Of a stretch of 64,000 nucleotides of DNA, positions 21,955-31,302 are shown in pieces; positions within the stretch are counted from its first letter, which is position 1, and the number at the start of each line of letters is the position of its first letter. Both the position numbers and the translations under genes were made by a program. Under the pieces are notes generated by a model. That model was not told where the DNA came from. It did no database searches and worked only from the letters and a program-made list of their open reading frames with translations. Origin of the DNA: Plasmodiophora brassicae (Eukaryota; Endomyxa; Phytomyxea; Plasmodiophorida; Plasmodiophoridae); assembly GCA_039704465.1 (NCBI GenBank), contig JASFAU010000012.1, positions 248,001-312,000 on the forward strand. Direction: 5' to 3'.

Positions 21955-24441
21955 AATGGGAATGACGCCTTATTTGCCGTAACGAGAGTGGTTGAACGTG
22001 GTTGCTTGCGGTCACAAAAAATGCGCGTACACTAGTCCGAGGATCAATCCCGCTATAAATGGCGCAACACAAGGTGACATGCCTGACTATGTATTCATGG
22101 GCGTCACGACCCTGTAGACCTGGCGTTCGACTTGGTAGTACCGCAATCGTCGGTAGACGCGTCGCAACACTTGTAGGCGAATCGGGATGGAAAGAATGTT
22201 GGCCATTGCGCCAGAAACGCCTCAGGATTGGACCCGTGATGCCGCTGGAAGCAGGCGATGACAGGCTTCACCGCTGTACTTTGAAACTGCCGACACGTTT
22301 CTGTCAGCTCTTTTGATTGCCGTTCTTTGAGCTCATCAGCAACACGAAGGACGATGTCCAGCCGTTCCCTGGCACTGCCGCAATCTTTCAGCAAACCACG
22401 GGATGGCGCATCGAAGGTCCCCCCGCGACGTTTGGCGACAGGGTTCGGCAGCGGCGCTTCCGGCGGAATATTCGCTTGCGGCACAGACCCACCGTTCCGT
22501 TGGGCGCTTGCTTGTCCATTCATGGTATCGTGACACGCTTGCCCACCTGATTCAGCACCGCCAGCAACACTGCCATCGACGGCGGCAGCAACGGCATTGT
22601 GGGGGGCAGGTGCTTGGACTGACGTCGCGACCTCCAACAACTTCTTGCTGATCAAGGCACGCAATTGCTCGGCCTTGTCCGCCGGAACACTCGACAGCAG
22701 CTCATCGATCTGCTGGTCAACGCTGTTAGTCGACGGGTTCTGAAGCAACTTCTCCCCAAAGACACGCAGCGTGACATTCTCCTCTGAGTACAGATCCAGG
22801 TCGTTGGACATCCGGTCCGCGAGATCGAACAACGTGGTTGTGGTCCTGGATCCGGCAGCATGTGCAGCCGCCATGCTGAAATTGTCAATGTGGGTAGAGC
22901 GCCATGGCGACATCATCGTTGTGAACTGCTTCACTTGAGGGTTCAGAAGTGCGATGTGGTACACCGTGTCCGCGTCTTGGTAATACCGGAGTGCATTGGG
23001 GACCGATGTATGACCAGCGGACTTCATCAGGTCCCCGAACGATGCGCCACGCCATCGGCCGTCATGGTAATGGGACTTGCGCATGACGTGTGTCCCCCAT
23101 GGGCCACCTCGCTCGAACAGATGAGAGCAAGTGTCGCTGACCCAATTGTTGAACGCGTCATAAGAGATCGGTTTCGATGGATCTGCAGGATCATCACGGA
23201 AGATATACTCCTCCTTGATGGAGAACGCCGCGATATAACCCAACAGATGTCGCACGGGACACAGAGATGGGATCGCGTCGTTCCGGAACAGAATTCGAGT
23301 GCGCCACTTCTGGTCCTTGCCGAAGACCTTGATTCCAAGGGACTCAACGACCCCATCGTCACGGACCGTCGTCAGCGCCGGTAGGAAGTCATCATACCGA
23401 ATCGAGCACAGCTCGTCAGAACGAAGGCCCAGGTCGATACCGATCCGGAACATGGCGTACATCCCCAGGTGTCTCCAGTCATTGCCACCATACTCGAACA
23501 CGTAGTTCCGAAGGCGAGCGACTTCAAATGGCGACAGCGCGCTGTCGCCCTGCGGGACGTAGGCGGCATGTGCTCGAGCCTGACGCTGCAACGCCTTGCC
23601 CATGTCAGGATGTCGACGCGGATTGCCAGATCGCCAAATCCGTCGACAATACTGATGGCGTTCGCAGCCAGGCGTCGAACGGTCGTCAGCATATAGAGCG
23701 ACGCAGTTCGAACATGGCTCCAAGTAGTCGCCAGTGTGCCCACGCTCGACATGGATGGCGAAGACGGCGCTGCCCAGTTGCTCGCAGATCTTGGGGTCGT
23801 TCCACCCGCCCTCAGCGATCAGCTGTTCGCCCGTTGCCGTATGCAATGCTCGTCCAGATGCACCGAACATCGGGGTCCCCGGTGGGAGCAGCTTGTAGTC
23901 CAAATACAACCGGATGCTGTCCAGCTTCATCGACGGGCACGCGGCGTCATTGGCGATACGCGGATCCAGAATCAGCATCGAGTCGTAGTCGCCAATGACA
24001 GCAAAGAACGTCGATAAGCCTCTCCAGTGTTTCGCGTAAGCCCTCTTGGTGTTCTCCACACCGGTGCCCGTCCTCTCGAACAAGTTGAGTGGTTCGTTGA
24101 GAATGGCCAAGCCATACCGATTCATGGCGGCGAGGACACCGGATTCCGCGAGCGCGTTGATGGCCTCAACCTGGGACGCCGGCAGCCGGTGACGTTTCGT
24201 GCGGGGACGGCGCCGATCGCGTTGCCGTGCCATGGCGAAGGCGTGCGAATCACCGGTCGGGGAGGCGGCTCGAGCGACAGGCTGAGGGTTCCCAATCCGC
24301 GACGCACTCCGAGTGATTGCGCGGCCCATGGTTGCTTGCGGTCCCTGGTTGACAACCTGGTTGCCTGCCTGGTTGCTGGTTGCCTGCGCTTTATTTTGCC
24401 TTGAGGGAGGGTTATTTTCCTGAACGTTGCCCAAAATAATG
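21955..24441 (-). mobile_element. Crypton (tyrosine-recombinase transposon)
   Basis: The sequence AATG occurs at 21955-21958 and again at 24438-24441, and only once (in CCCAATGAGCT) at the empty site in repeat C copy 2. Insertion length is 2,483 bp counting one AATG. No terminal inverted repeats are seen. A short direct repeat, no TIRs and a tyrosine recombinase are the established signature of Cryptons, which integrate by site-specific recombination rather than DDE chemistry. Confidence 0.85.
22104..24329 (-). CDS. Crypton tyrosine recombinase
   Basis: The frame is open for 793 codons from 24485, but the first residues lie in host repeat DNA outside the element; the first Met inside it is at 24329 (MGRAITRS), giving about 741 residues. 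Numbering from 24485, the catalytic set is complete: Arg355 in LGLRSDELCSIRY, Lys near 390-393 (KVFGKDQKW), His466-x-x-Arg469 (THVMRKSHY), His492 (SAGHTSVP) and Tyr501/502 (LRYYQD). A Cys/His cluster (CSNC...GCERHQYC) lies before the catalytic domain. The C-terminal part is helical and may bind DNA. The frame has no stop or shift, so the element could be active. Confidence 0.9.
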   Translation of the reverse strand: MGRAITRSASRIGNPQPVARAASPTGDSHAFAMARQRDRRRPRTKRHRLPASQVEAINALAESGVLAAMNRYGLAILNEPLNLFERTGTGVENTKRAYAKHWRGLSTFFAVIGDYDSMLILDPRIANDAACPSMKLDSIRLYLDYKLLPPGTPMFGASGRALHTATGEQLIAEGGWNDPKICEQLGSAVFAIHVERGHTGDYLEPCSNCVALYADDRSTPGCERHQYCRRIWRSGNPRRHPDMGKALQRQARAHAAYVPQGDSALSPFEVARLRNYVFEYGGNDWRHLGMYAMFRIGIDLGLRSDELCSIRYDDFLPALTTVRDDGVVESLGIKVFGKDQKWRTRILFRNDAIPSLCPVRHLLGYIAAFSIKEEYIFRDDPADPSKPISYDAFNNWVSDTCSHLFERGGPWGTHVMRKSHYHDGRWRGASFGDLMKSAGHTSVPNALRYYQDADTVYHIALLNPQVKQFTTMMSPWRSTHIDNFSMAAAHAAGSRTTTTLFDLADRMSNDLDLYSEENVTLRVFGEKLLQNPSTNSVDQQIDELLSSVPADKAEQLRALISKKLLEVATSVQAPAPHNAVAAAVDGSVAGGAESGGQACHDTMNGQASAQRNGGSVPQANIPPEAPLPNPVAKRRGGTFDAPSRGLLKDCGSARERLDIVLRVADELKERQSKELTETCRQFQSTAVKPVIACFQRHHGSNPEAFLAQWPTFFPSRFAYKCCDASTDDCGTTKSNARSTGS

Positions 24442-24603
24442 AGCTTTATCCTCCATCCCATCCACGGCGTCGGCCATGCCATCATAGTGGAGTTAAATCC
24501 GTGCAGGCCCCATTTTCCTCAGGACAGCAGGACCCCCTTCTCCTCAGGACAGCAGCTTCTTGAGGTCGGGCACGAGACGCTAAATATAGAGCCCCGCTCT
24601 ACA

Positions 24604-24954
24604 CTGCCTTTCTCCGAACTCGTGCCCGCCCCATGGGAAAAATCAGTGGAAAATCCATTTACGGACACCCTTGCCACAGCCACCATCATGAACTAGCCGA
24701 GATGGAGATACATGAACTGACAAAGAAATCGGCGATGGGGCGCGCGACCCAGATGGGTGGAGCCCGGTCCATATACACCCGAAAAGTATCATTCACCTAG
24801 CTCAGCGGCCGACACAGATGCGTGGACCCCCAGCGCAACAGAGTCTCGATAGCCAGAACGCCCTGACCAGAGTCAAATCTGCGGTGACGAATGGGGCTGC
24901 TTGAGAGCGTACATTTCGATGTACATTGCACGAAGTTGAGTCGATTAGCGATAT
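24604..24954. other. Non-coding stretch between repeat C and a DDE transposase
   Basis: No gene seen. Composition is mixed and AT-richer than the host half. It probably includes the end of the neighbouring transposon, but I could not identify a terminal inverted repeat. Confidence 0.4.
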
Positions 24955-25935
24955 TTATCGAGTAAGTGGCTCACCGTGGCCAAACTGGTAATTGGTTATG
25001 CCACATATAACGTGGAACGCATTTCCAACAAGTTCCAAATCAGGTCGCCATGTGCTGCTCATGGACTTCCAGCCTTTAATACGTGGAAATACGCGTTCGA
25101 CCAACTGGCGAACGCGGAAATGACGCGCATTGAAGATCCTGTCCTCATCGCTAAGGTCTCTTTCTCTGCCGACTTTTGGCGTCATGATCTTGTCAGACTC
25201 GCCCACATACCCTTTGTCCCCCAATATTAATTCGGAGCCGCGCATTGAAGGGATGAGCTTCTCGCGGGCGATAGTAATGTCGGAGACCGCACCTTTCCAT
25301 GGGCCAATGACCCATAAAATCTTCTGAGGCTTCCTGATCGATACAACGACCTCGAATTGCACCGCATGGAACCCGTCTTTTCTCGAGAAGTATTGCCATG
25401 GGACACGACTCGGCATTTCGATTTTAATGCGGGTTACATCGACAACGCCGGTAAGCGAGCCATCAAAAGCTCCTCTGAAGCATGATCGCCATGGATCCTG
25501 GAAGAAGTCAATGAATCAATGCAGAAACGCACAGTCGAGCAGGAGTACCTTCGGAAGTGAATGCTGAAGAAGACGGAGGGCTCGGCGGATGCAGTTATTC
25601 CACGTTACAGGATCAACTCCCCACGAAGCGGAACCGGGAATTTCGGGAGGGTACACCTTCAAGAAGTGTAACGCCCATAACAGGTGTCTCTTTTGAATGG
25701 ACATGGACGCGTCTAGGTCCACCAGAGAAATTCGCTTCCATAGAACCACGCACGTGTCCAGACTCACGCCGAAGAGAGATCGGAACCTCCTGGGACGGTA
25801 CCGCATCGTGAGTCGTGACGCCAGGTATCGGAATTCGAACGAGAGCTGTCGGTCCATGCGTCGGCTCGGAAGCTGCCAATTTCGGATTGTTGCTATGATG
25901 CGATGGAAAGTGCGTGGAGTGCATGGCTCTGTCAT
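24955..25935 (-). pseudogene. DDE transposase (DDE_Tnp_4 / PIF-like), one in-frame stop
   Basis: One frame runs 327 codons on the minus strand with a single TGA at 25518-25516 (CAFLH-stop-FIDFFQ). Upstream is a basic helical region; downstream lies the catalytic part: VVDVTRIK with the first Asp, ILGDKGYVGE with the second, and LVERVFPRIKGW with the Glu. This spacing fits the DDE_Tnp_4 nuclease of PIF/Harbinger and IS5-like elements. With only one stop the copy is young or the stop is a base error. Terminal repeats were not identified. Confidence 0.75.
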
Positions 25936-25955
25936 AACTCCGTGGCCAGATTTTA

Positions 25956-26053
25956 TGACGTCATGACGTCATAAAGGCGTCATAAGGCGTCATAAGGCGT
26001 CATAAGGCGTCATATGGCGTCATAAGGCGTCATAAGGCGTCATAAGGCGTCAT
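25956..26053. repeat. 10-bp tandem repeat next to a TGACGTCA double palindrome
   Basis: Eight head-to-tail copies of AAGGCGTCAT occupy 25974-26053, with one variant (ATGGCGTCAT). Just before them, 25956-25971 is the palindrome TGACGTCATGACGTCA. A similar GATGACGTCATATG occurs near 26940, beyond the hAT remnant. Confidence 0.9.
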
Positions 26054-26121
26054 AACCACAAAACATATGGCAAGAAGACATGTTGCTGTATTCTTGATAA
26101 ATCAGGTAGCAGATATATTAA

Positions 26122-26778
26122 TCATTCGCCGTCTCCCTCGCTGTCCGAATTGGGTAGATCATCAACTGCACCTGTCTCGACCACGTGCCAGTCTTGAACA
26201 GGCGCGCACGACGGGTCTACTGCAGCCAGTAGAGACTGCAACTCCATGATCAGCTCGAACTGCAACAGGTCGTCTTGAGAGAATGCAGAACGCGCTCCTG
26301 ACATGGATTGGGGTAGCCTGCAGAAAGCCGAATCCCTTGACGGGAGGTCCTTTTCGTGCCGTAGTTGCTGCGTGTTGTACTCGCAGGCAACCTGCTTGTC
26401 GGCCTTGATGGGGTTCAGGTTGTTTCTTTCTTGGCTTTCGATGCGCGCCATGACTTTAAAGTTCCGCTCGCCACCATTCGATGACGCCACCAGAGTGAAC
26501 AAGGGAATGGCGCGATCATCTTGGCAAGGTCGGGCCAGAAGGCCTGGAACAAACAAACCCCAAGCGACCTTGGGATGCAGAGCAGCATTCGCCTGAACCA
26601 AGGGGTTTTCCATGCCGGTCACAAGAGAGTCGGAATACTGGTTGAGTAAGCGTTGCCAAGTTCCATCACCGTCGTCCACACCCAAGTTCTTCACCCGCAA
26701 ATTATGCAGCCATTGCATGGCCAGGATGCTTTCAGCCTCGACGTTTCCCCTCCGAGTTGTGTTATACCATCCGCCCAC
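26122..26778 (-). pseudogene. hAT transposase C-terminal fragment
   Basis: A 218-codon frame carries the hAT dimerisation domain: the block TLVASSNGGERNFKVMARIE followed by SQERNNLNPIKADKQV matches the SS-CERN-S-HSK-RN-L consensus of hAT elements. The catalytic N-terminal part is missing and the tail is acidic. CRE-like TGACGTCAT motifs lie on both sides and might mark element edges. Confidence 0.65.
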
Positions 26779-27146
26779 AGGGAAAAGAAGAGCGGATCCA
26801 GCTTGCGGTCGCTCTGGAGCGCTTCGCCGGCCTTGGCATCTCGATTCTGGTGCTGCACGAATGGGGGACAGTGCGCAGTGCGCAGATTTCGGAGGCCGCG
26901 CCCCACTGTGTATGACGCCCTATGACGGGGGCTCTCCGGGATGACGTCATATGTATGACAGTGCCGTGGTGGAGTGACATGTGTTGTACACTAGTGACGA
27001 GAAAAAGGCCCCCTTCCAGGAATGTGTGGTCATTCGATGCCCATTTTGACGCAGTTCGATACACCCTGTACAGGTGTGACCAGCCGTGTACACTCTTGTA
27101 CACTTCTGTGTTCGGCGAGTGGTGATCGCACGAGTTGGCCCAGAGC
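26779..27146. other. Non-coding stretch with TGACGTCAT and GTACAC motifs
   Basis: No gene recognised. Several short inverted motifs (TGTACACTAG; GTGTACACTCTTGTACAC) lie upstream of the SANT-like gene and may be part of its promoter or of a decayed transposon end. Confidence 0.4.
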
Positions 27147-27726
27147 ATGAGCGACGCGAGCGAGAGGCGACGGAACCATACGTGGAAGCCATGGGAAGTC
27201 GCTACTTTGGTGGCCCTTGCCAAAGCAGGTGCCACGACTGGTAAGATTCACGAAAAACTTAAACATCTGTCGGAGCGCCAGATTACCTCCAAGTTATACC
27301 GGCTCAAGAAATCGACGAACGCGTTTACGTTGCCGATTCCCGCGAATGCAAGGACGGCGTCAAGGAAGGGTACGTACGACTCAGCATGTAATACCGTTCG
27401 TAACGCAAAGGTCCGTCACAGATGGCTCGAAGAAGGGTCGCCGCGGTGATCGGGCTCTCGTCGGTGCTTCCACCTATATGAGGCATGGTATTGATGATGA
27501 CGACGACGACGACGATGTGGCTATGGAGGATGATGACGACGACGATGAAACCTCCGACGACAGCGAGCGTTCTGAGGAACTGATGAACTATCGTGTGCTC
27601 ACGAGGATGCAGATCGTCACTGTGATGCGTGAGCCGGACAGTATGCACATCTTCGTGCGAAAACTCTTGGGCTACAAGATCACATTTGGTCCCGTAGCGT
27701 CCGACGGCATTCGGGTCATATTGTAG
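27147..27726 (+). CDS. SANT/Myb-like DNA-binding protein with acidic tract
   Basis: Exons 27147-27369 and 27422-27726 with a 52-nt intron give about 175 residues. The N-terminal 55 residues (TWKPWEVATLVALAKAG, then LKHLSERQITSKLYRLKKS) resemble a single Myb/SANT-like helix-turn-helix, preceded by a basic RRRNH patch. An acidic run (IDDDDDDDDVAMEDDDDDDE) follows. SANT-like proteins often accompany Harbinger-type transposases, so this may be a transposon accessory gene. Its stop codon lies inside the palindrome at 27720-27794. Confidence 0.55.
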
Positions 27727-27794
27727 ACCGGACCGCCAACTAGGCCACGGGAGCAGCTGCTCTCGTGGCCTAGTTGGGCGGTCCGGTCTACAAT
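27720..27794. repeat. Long near-perfect palindrome (cruciform-capable)
   Basis: Arms of about 37 bp meet at GAGCAG/CTGCTC with no loop; pairing is broken only by one G-T mismatch and one extra G. The left arm begins ATTGTAGACCGG and the right arm ends CCGGTCTACAAT. Confidence 0.95.
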
Positions 27795-27831
27795 ATTCAG
27801 TCCCCTGAGTTATGGTCCCGAAGTCAGGACG

Positions 27832-28188
27832 ATGACCGGCCTCAGCGAGGAGCGCACGCTGACTCTGTTCCCCGAGCAGGCGCCAGTAGTGGCCTTCATT
27901 CCCGCGCCGCCCGGTGCCTTTCTCTTAGTGACGTTCAAAAAGTTCTTCTATCCCAGCGTCGCGGATGATGCATCGCAAGAGGATCGTGAACGCGTCGAGA
28001 AGACGGCCCGTTTTTTGGGATACATCGTGCCCGTCGAGGATACGAACAGATTGATGATCGACGATAACATTCCCCCAGTGATGTTAACGTATCAAATTCC
28101 CGACAGTGACAGCTCCGTACAATTAAATAGCTTTACCAAAATTTATTCAAACAGATATGCACACTTTCAAGCAGCCACAGTGACTTAA
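27832..28188 (+). CDS. Unknown small protein
   Basis: A 118-codon frame with protein-like composition (VVAFIPAPPGAFLLVTFKKF; RFLGYIVPVEDTNRLMID). No family recognised. It lies directly after the palindrome, on the same strand as the SANT-like gene, and may belong to the same element. Confidence 0.4.
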   Translation: MTGLSEERTLTLFPEQAPVVAFIPAPPGAFLLVTFKKFFYPSVADDASQEDRERVEKTARFLGYIVPVEDTNRLMIDDNIPPVMLTYQIPDSDSSVQLNSFTKIYSNRYAHFQAATVT

Positions 28189-28530
28189 CGGATGCTGCCG
28201 AATATCCCGTGTTATAACGATTGATGAGGCCACCTGTGTGACTACCCATCGAATAACGTGATGGCCTCTCAGAGGAGCGCCATAAACCGTGGTTGCATGA
28301 TCGCATAGATTGACTGATTCCATGACTTGCATGAAAACCAGTTGCAATGGTCCCATTTATTTGAGAACCGGGCCCACAATTATTGAGGACCATGATCATG
28401 ATTATCCTCGTATCGTCCAGTACAGAACCGATACGGTTTCGTCGTCCTTCCGGTCCCGACGGTACTGAATAAGCGTGTTTGACGGTTGACTCCTGTGCAA
28501 CCACAAACCGTAAACACTGCACAGGCATTG
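28189..28530. other. AT-richer stretch without a gene
   Basis: No convincing coding frame. It may contain the 3' end of the gypsy remnant that follows on the minus strand, including an LTR, but no matching second LTR was found. Confidence 0.4.
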
Positions 28531-29765
28531 TCATTCATACCTAATGCCGTCGTCGCTGCTTCCGCTTTGTCTGGCGTTGCGCGTTACTCGCTCGCTTGGT
28601 GCTGGGGCGAAACGACGTAGAGCTTCCGCTTGTGGATGATTGTCTCCCAGACGTCTGTGCACTAACTCGGGAACGTCCTCATAGATGATATGTGCAGGTT
28701 CCCACGTCGCCTCCTCAAGATCAAACCCAGACCACGATACCTTGATCTGCAGTTCTTGCGTGTCTCGATCGATACGACAATCCAATAGGTCGTCCACAAT
28801 CAAATGCTGGTCAGTGTGTTGGACGTGGCGCTTCAAATCGACGGTCATGTTCAAGTCAGCGTCTGCATATCGTCGAATTCGTTGCGTATGTGAGTTGAAG
28901 CGTCGCCCAGATAGTGGGTTCTCCAACTCATACACTTGCTCGTTGATTTGCTTGACAACTCGATACGGTCCCCGCCACTGCGCTATCAGCTTCTGCGCAG
29001 GACCTGGTACCGGCTTGGCATTGAGCACGTAGTCGCCAACGATGAACGATTCGTAGGAACTACTCGTGAGTCGTCGTCGTCGTTGCTCAATATTGGCAGC
29101 ATGTCGCTGTGTCTTCGCTTCATCGACGGCCTTGTGGATCTCGTCGAGAGTCTCTTGCAACATCTGCACGTATTTGGCGAATCCCTCCGGTTATACTCGT
29201 CGACACTGTCTTTCTACTGGGTCCCAGATCTGGTCAAGCGGGCTTTCCGGTGAACGTCCCGTGATAACCGTGAATGGCGCGTAGCCGTTGAGTCGTCGAC
29301 TTGGTGTGTGGTTGATGACATGCTGAACAACAGGACATAAGTACGGCCAGTTGTGCGTGCTAATCTGGGTCTCGTTCAGGACTGATCGCATGCACAGTGC
29401 GGTTCGCGCGTTCCACCGTACCGTTAGCCCACGGACAATATGCCGTTGTGATGTGATGCTGAACATCTCGTAGCCGGGTAAGCTCCTCCATGACTTCTGC
29501 AGTGAAGTGTGAACCACCGTCCGTGACCAGGTACTCGGGCGTCGCGAAATCGGCAATCCACTGATTCAGAGCTTCCGCAGCAACACGACTTGTCGCTTCA
29601 GCTGATGGAATCAGACGAACATAACCACTGAAGTCGTCGTTCAAGAGCAGGATATACTTGTACTTGTGGTCCGCGCCCCTGACAGGGTCCACATAGAGAT
29701 AGTCCATGGTGAGTACGTCGAACGGCAGGTGACCATGTAATGCTTCACCGAGTGGCCGAGGAACT
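28531..29765 (-). pseudogene. Ty3/gypsy integrase remnant with chromodomain
   Basis: The upstream part (29830-29360 on the minus strand) has the integrase core: LTMDYLYVDP, YLVTDGGSHF and GTVERANRT hold D, D and E. Frame breaks near 29390 and 29180 separate it from the C-terminal part (29169-28531), which has a QWRGPYRVVKQIN block and a chromodomain-like end (IKVSWSGFDLEEATWEP). Protease, RT and RNase H are absent. The 5' side is cut where the LTR at 29766 begins. It differs in sequence from the gypsy element at 58104-63529. Confidence 0.8.
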
Positions 29766-30207
29766 TGTCGAACTCCATGTCTAGTACGACCAGCAGCACA
29801 CTCGTGCAGCCCGCTGCCGCCGCCACGCACTCCGCAAGTCCTGTGGCAGCGCCGTCACAGGTGTAACGTGCACTGCGCCGTCGCCACTGTGGCGCCGTCT
29901 ATCACGTTCACTGTCGTCCAATATTTTCGCTCCGTACCTACCTCAATAGAGAACTTTCGGAGCCGCTTTTCCGTTCAGTTTCCCGTTCCGCTGCCCGGCA
30001 CAGCCACCGTCACAGAATCGAAGCCCAAAAGTCTCCAAACCGAAAAGCTGAGCCAGAGGTGAAAAAGGCCGCGCTAACGGAACTACTTTTCCGTCCGCCG
30101 ACAGCGTCAGAAGTGGGCACCGCCGAGCCCGTGGCGCAAGACTTCTGCTTTTTGCACTCAACACACCCATCATCACGTACCGGCACCTGGCAAGTGGCAA
30201 CGCCCTC

Positions 30208-30882
30208 ATGGATCCACCGCCATCTGCGATTTTTTCCGCGATGTCTGCGCCACCAGATCCTAGCATTGTCGAGGCGACGACCACTGTCCCCAATGACTTG
30301 TTCAACGTTCCAGGCGCTTATAGCTACAAGGACTGCCAGCCGCTGGCACAGGGCGGCGCCCCGACGCACAAGCGGTTTGCGGCATGGCCCGATGTGCTCC
30401 TGCTGCGCGCAGCGAACGACATCAAGCCTTGGGAGGCGAAGTACGGGAAGGTGATGGCCGTGTGGGACCTCATTGCCGCTCGGCTGGCCAACACCATCGG
30501 CTTTGGCCTGAAAAAAGACGGGGCTTCGCTGAAAAAGCGTTTCGAACTCATAGTCGATCAGTTCAGGAAGGACGACCAGGAGTCCCTCAAGAAGTCCGGC
30601 GTCGAGGAAGAATTCACCGAGAAACAGGAACTCTTGACCGATATCGTCACCAGAATGGACGATCATCTGACGATGACCGCGGCTGCGAAGGCTGAGTTGA
30701 CCGGCAAGAAGGAAGCCGTCGAAGCGTCGGGGGCCATCATGCGCGAACTCGCGATGCGAGAAATGGGCTACGAGAGTCTCGACGACGAAAATAATGGCGA
30801 CACAGTGCTGAACGGAGAGGTTTCCGGCGAGAATCTCACGAATGCCAGTGTGCGTCTTGCTCTGAATTTCAAATTTCACTAA
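30208..30882 (+). CDS. SANT/trihelix-like accessory protein of the Harbinger-like element
   Basis: A 224-codon frame (Met at 30241 also possible). The region FAAWPDVLLLRAANDIKPW with VWDLIAARLANTIGF resembles a Myb/trihelix domain, followed by helical segments with lysine and glutamate (LKKRFELIVDQF; FTEKQELLTDIV). In Harbinger elements the Myb-like protein helps import the transposase and binds the ends. The frame is intact. Confidence 0.65.
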   Translation: MDPPPSAIFSAMSAPPDPSIVEATTTVPNDLFNVPGAYSYKDCQPLAQGGAPTHKRFAAWPDVLLLRAANDIKPWEAKYGKVMAVWDLIAARLANTIGFGLKKDGASLKKRFELIVDQFRKDDQESLKKSGVEEEFTEKQELLTDIVTRMDDHLTMTAAAKAELTGKKEAVEASGAIMRELAMREMGYESLDDENNGDTVLNGEVSGENLTNASVRLALNFKFH

Positions 30883-30917
30883 CATTTGCTAACATATGCT
30901 GCCAGAGTGATAACCCC

Positions 30918-31295
30918 ATGGAGATTGCCTCGCCCTCTCCCCACCAGCCGAATAGGATGAAAAGGACAGGCGATTTCCGGCGCAAGATCAGCAAGCGCCA
31001 GAAGCTGGATGCCTTCTCTGACGCAATCGAGGCGGGCGTTAGTCAAAGCAACCAAGCACAGGCGGATAAGTTGCAGATCCTGCAGCAGCGGCTGGCGTTC
31101 GACATGGACAATGCAAGGCGCCTGCTGGAGTTCGAAGAGCGACAAAGGCAGCGCGACGAGGAGCGCGAGGAGCGGCAACGGCAGCGCGACGAGGAGCGCG
31201 AAGAGCGACAACGGCTCCGGGATGAACAGCGAGACGAGCGTCAGCAGCAAAACATGCTGGCGATCGTTGCCCTCTTGACGAAGAACACTCAATAA
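30918..31295 (+). CDS. Coiled-coil protein of the Harbinger-like element
   Basis: A 125-codon frame starting MEIASPSPHQPNR, with a basic patch (KRTGDFRRKISKRQK) then a long Glu/Arg/Gln coiled coil built on repeats of ERQRQRDEERE. It may be separate or a second exon of the preceding gene (36 bp apart). It ends a few bases before the convergent transposase stop. Confidence 0.5.
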   Translation: MEIASPSPHQPNRMKRTGDFRRKISKRQKLDAFSDAIEAGVSQSNQAQADKLQILQQRLAFDMDNARRLLEFEERQRQRDEEREERQRQRDEEREERQRLRDEQRDERQQQNMLAIVALLTKNTQ

Positions 31296-31302
31296 ATTCT
31301 GT

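Larger units (their letters stand above)
21929..24603. repeat. LTR-like repeat C, copy 1, split by the Crypton
   Basis: The two outer pieces (21929-21958 and 24442-24603) match repeat C copy 2 at 40791-41171. The unit begins TGTAGTC(A/T)ATCTCGAGCC and ends CCCCGCTCTACA, so it has TG...CA ends like an LTR. Without the 2,483-bp insertion it is 192 bp. I found no matching duplication at its flanks, so whether it is a solo LTR is open. Confidence 0.7.

Noticed and set aside
25974..26053. CRISPR-like array
   Set aside because: Ten-base units are directly adjacent with no spacers, and the DNA is eukaryotic.
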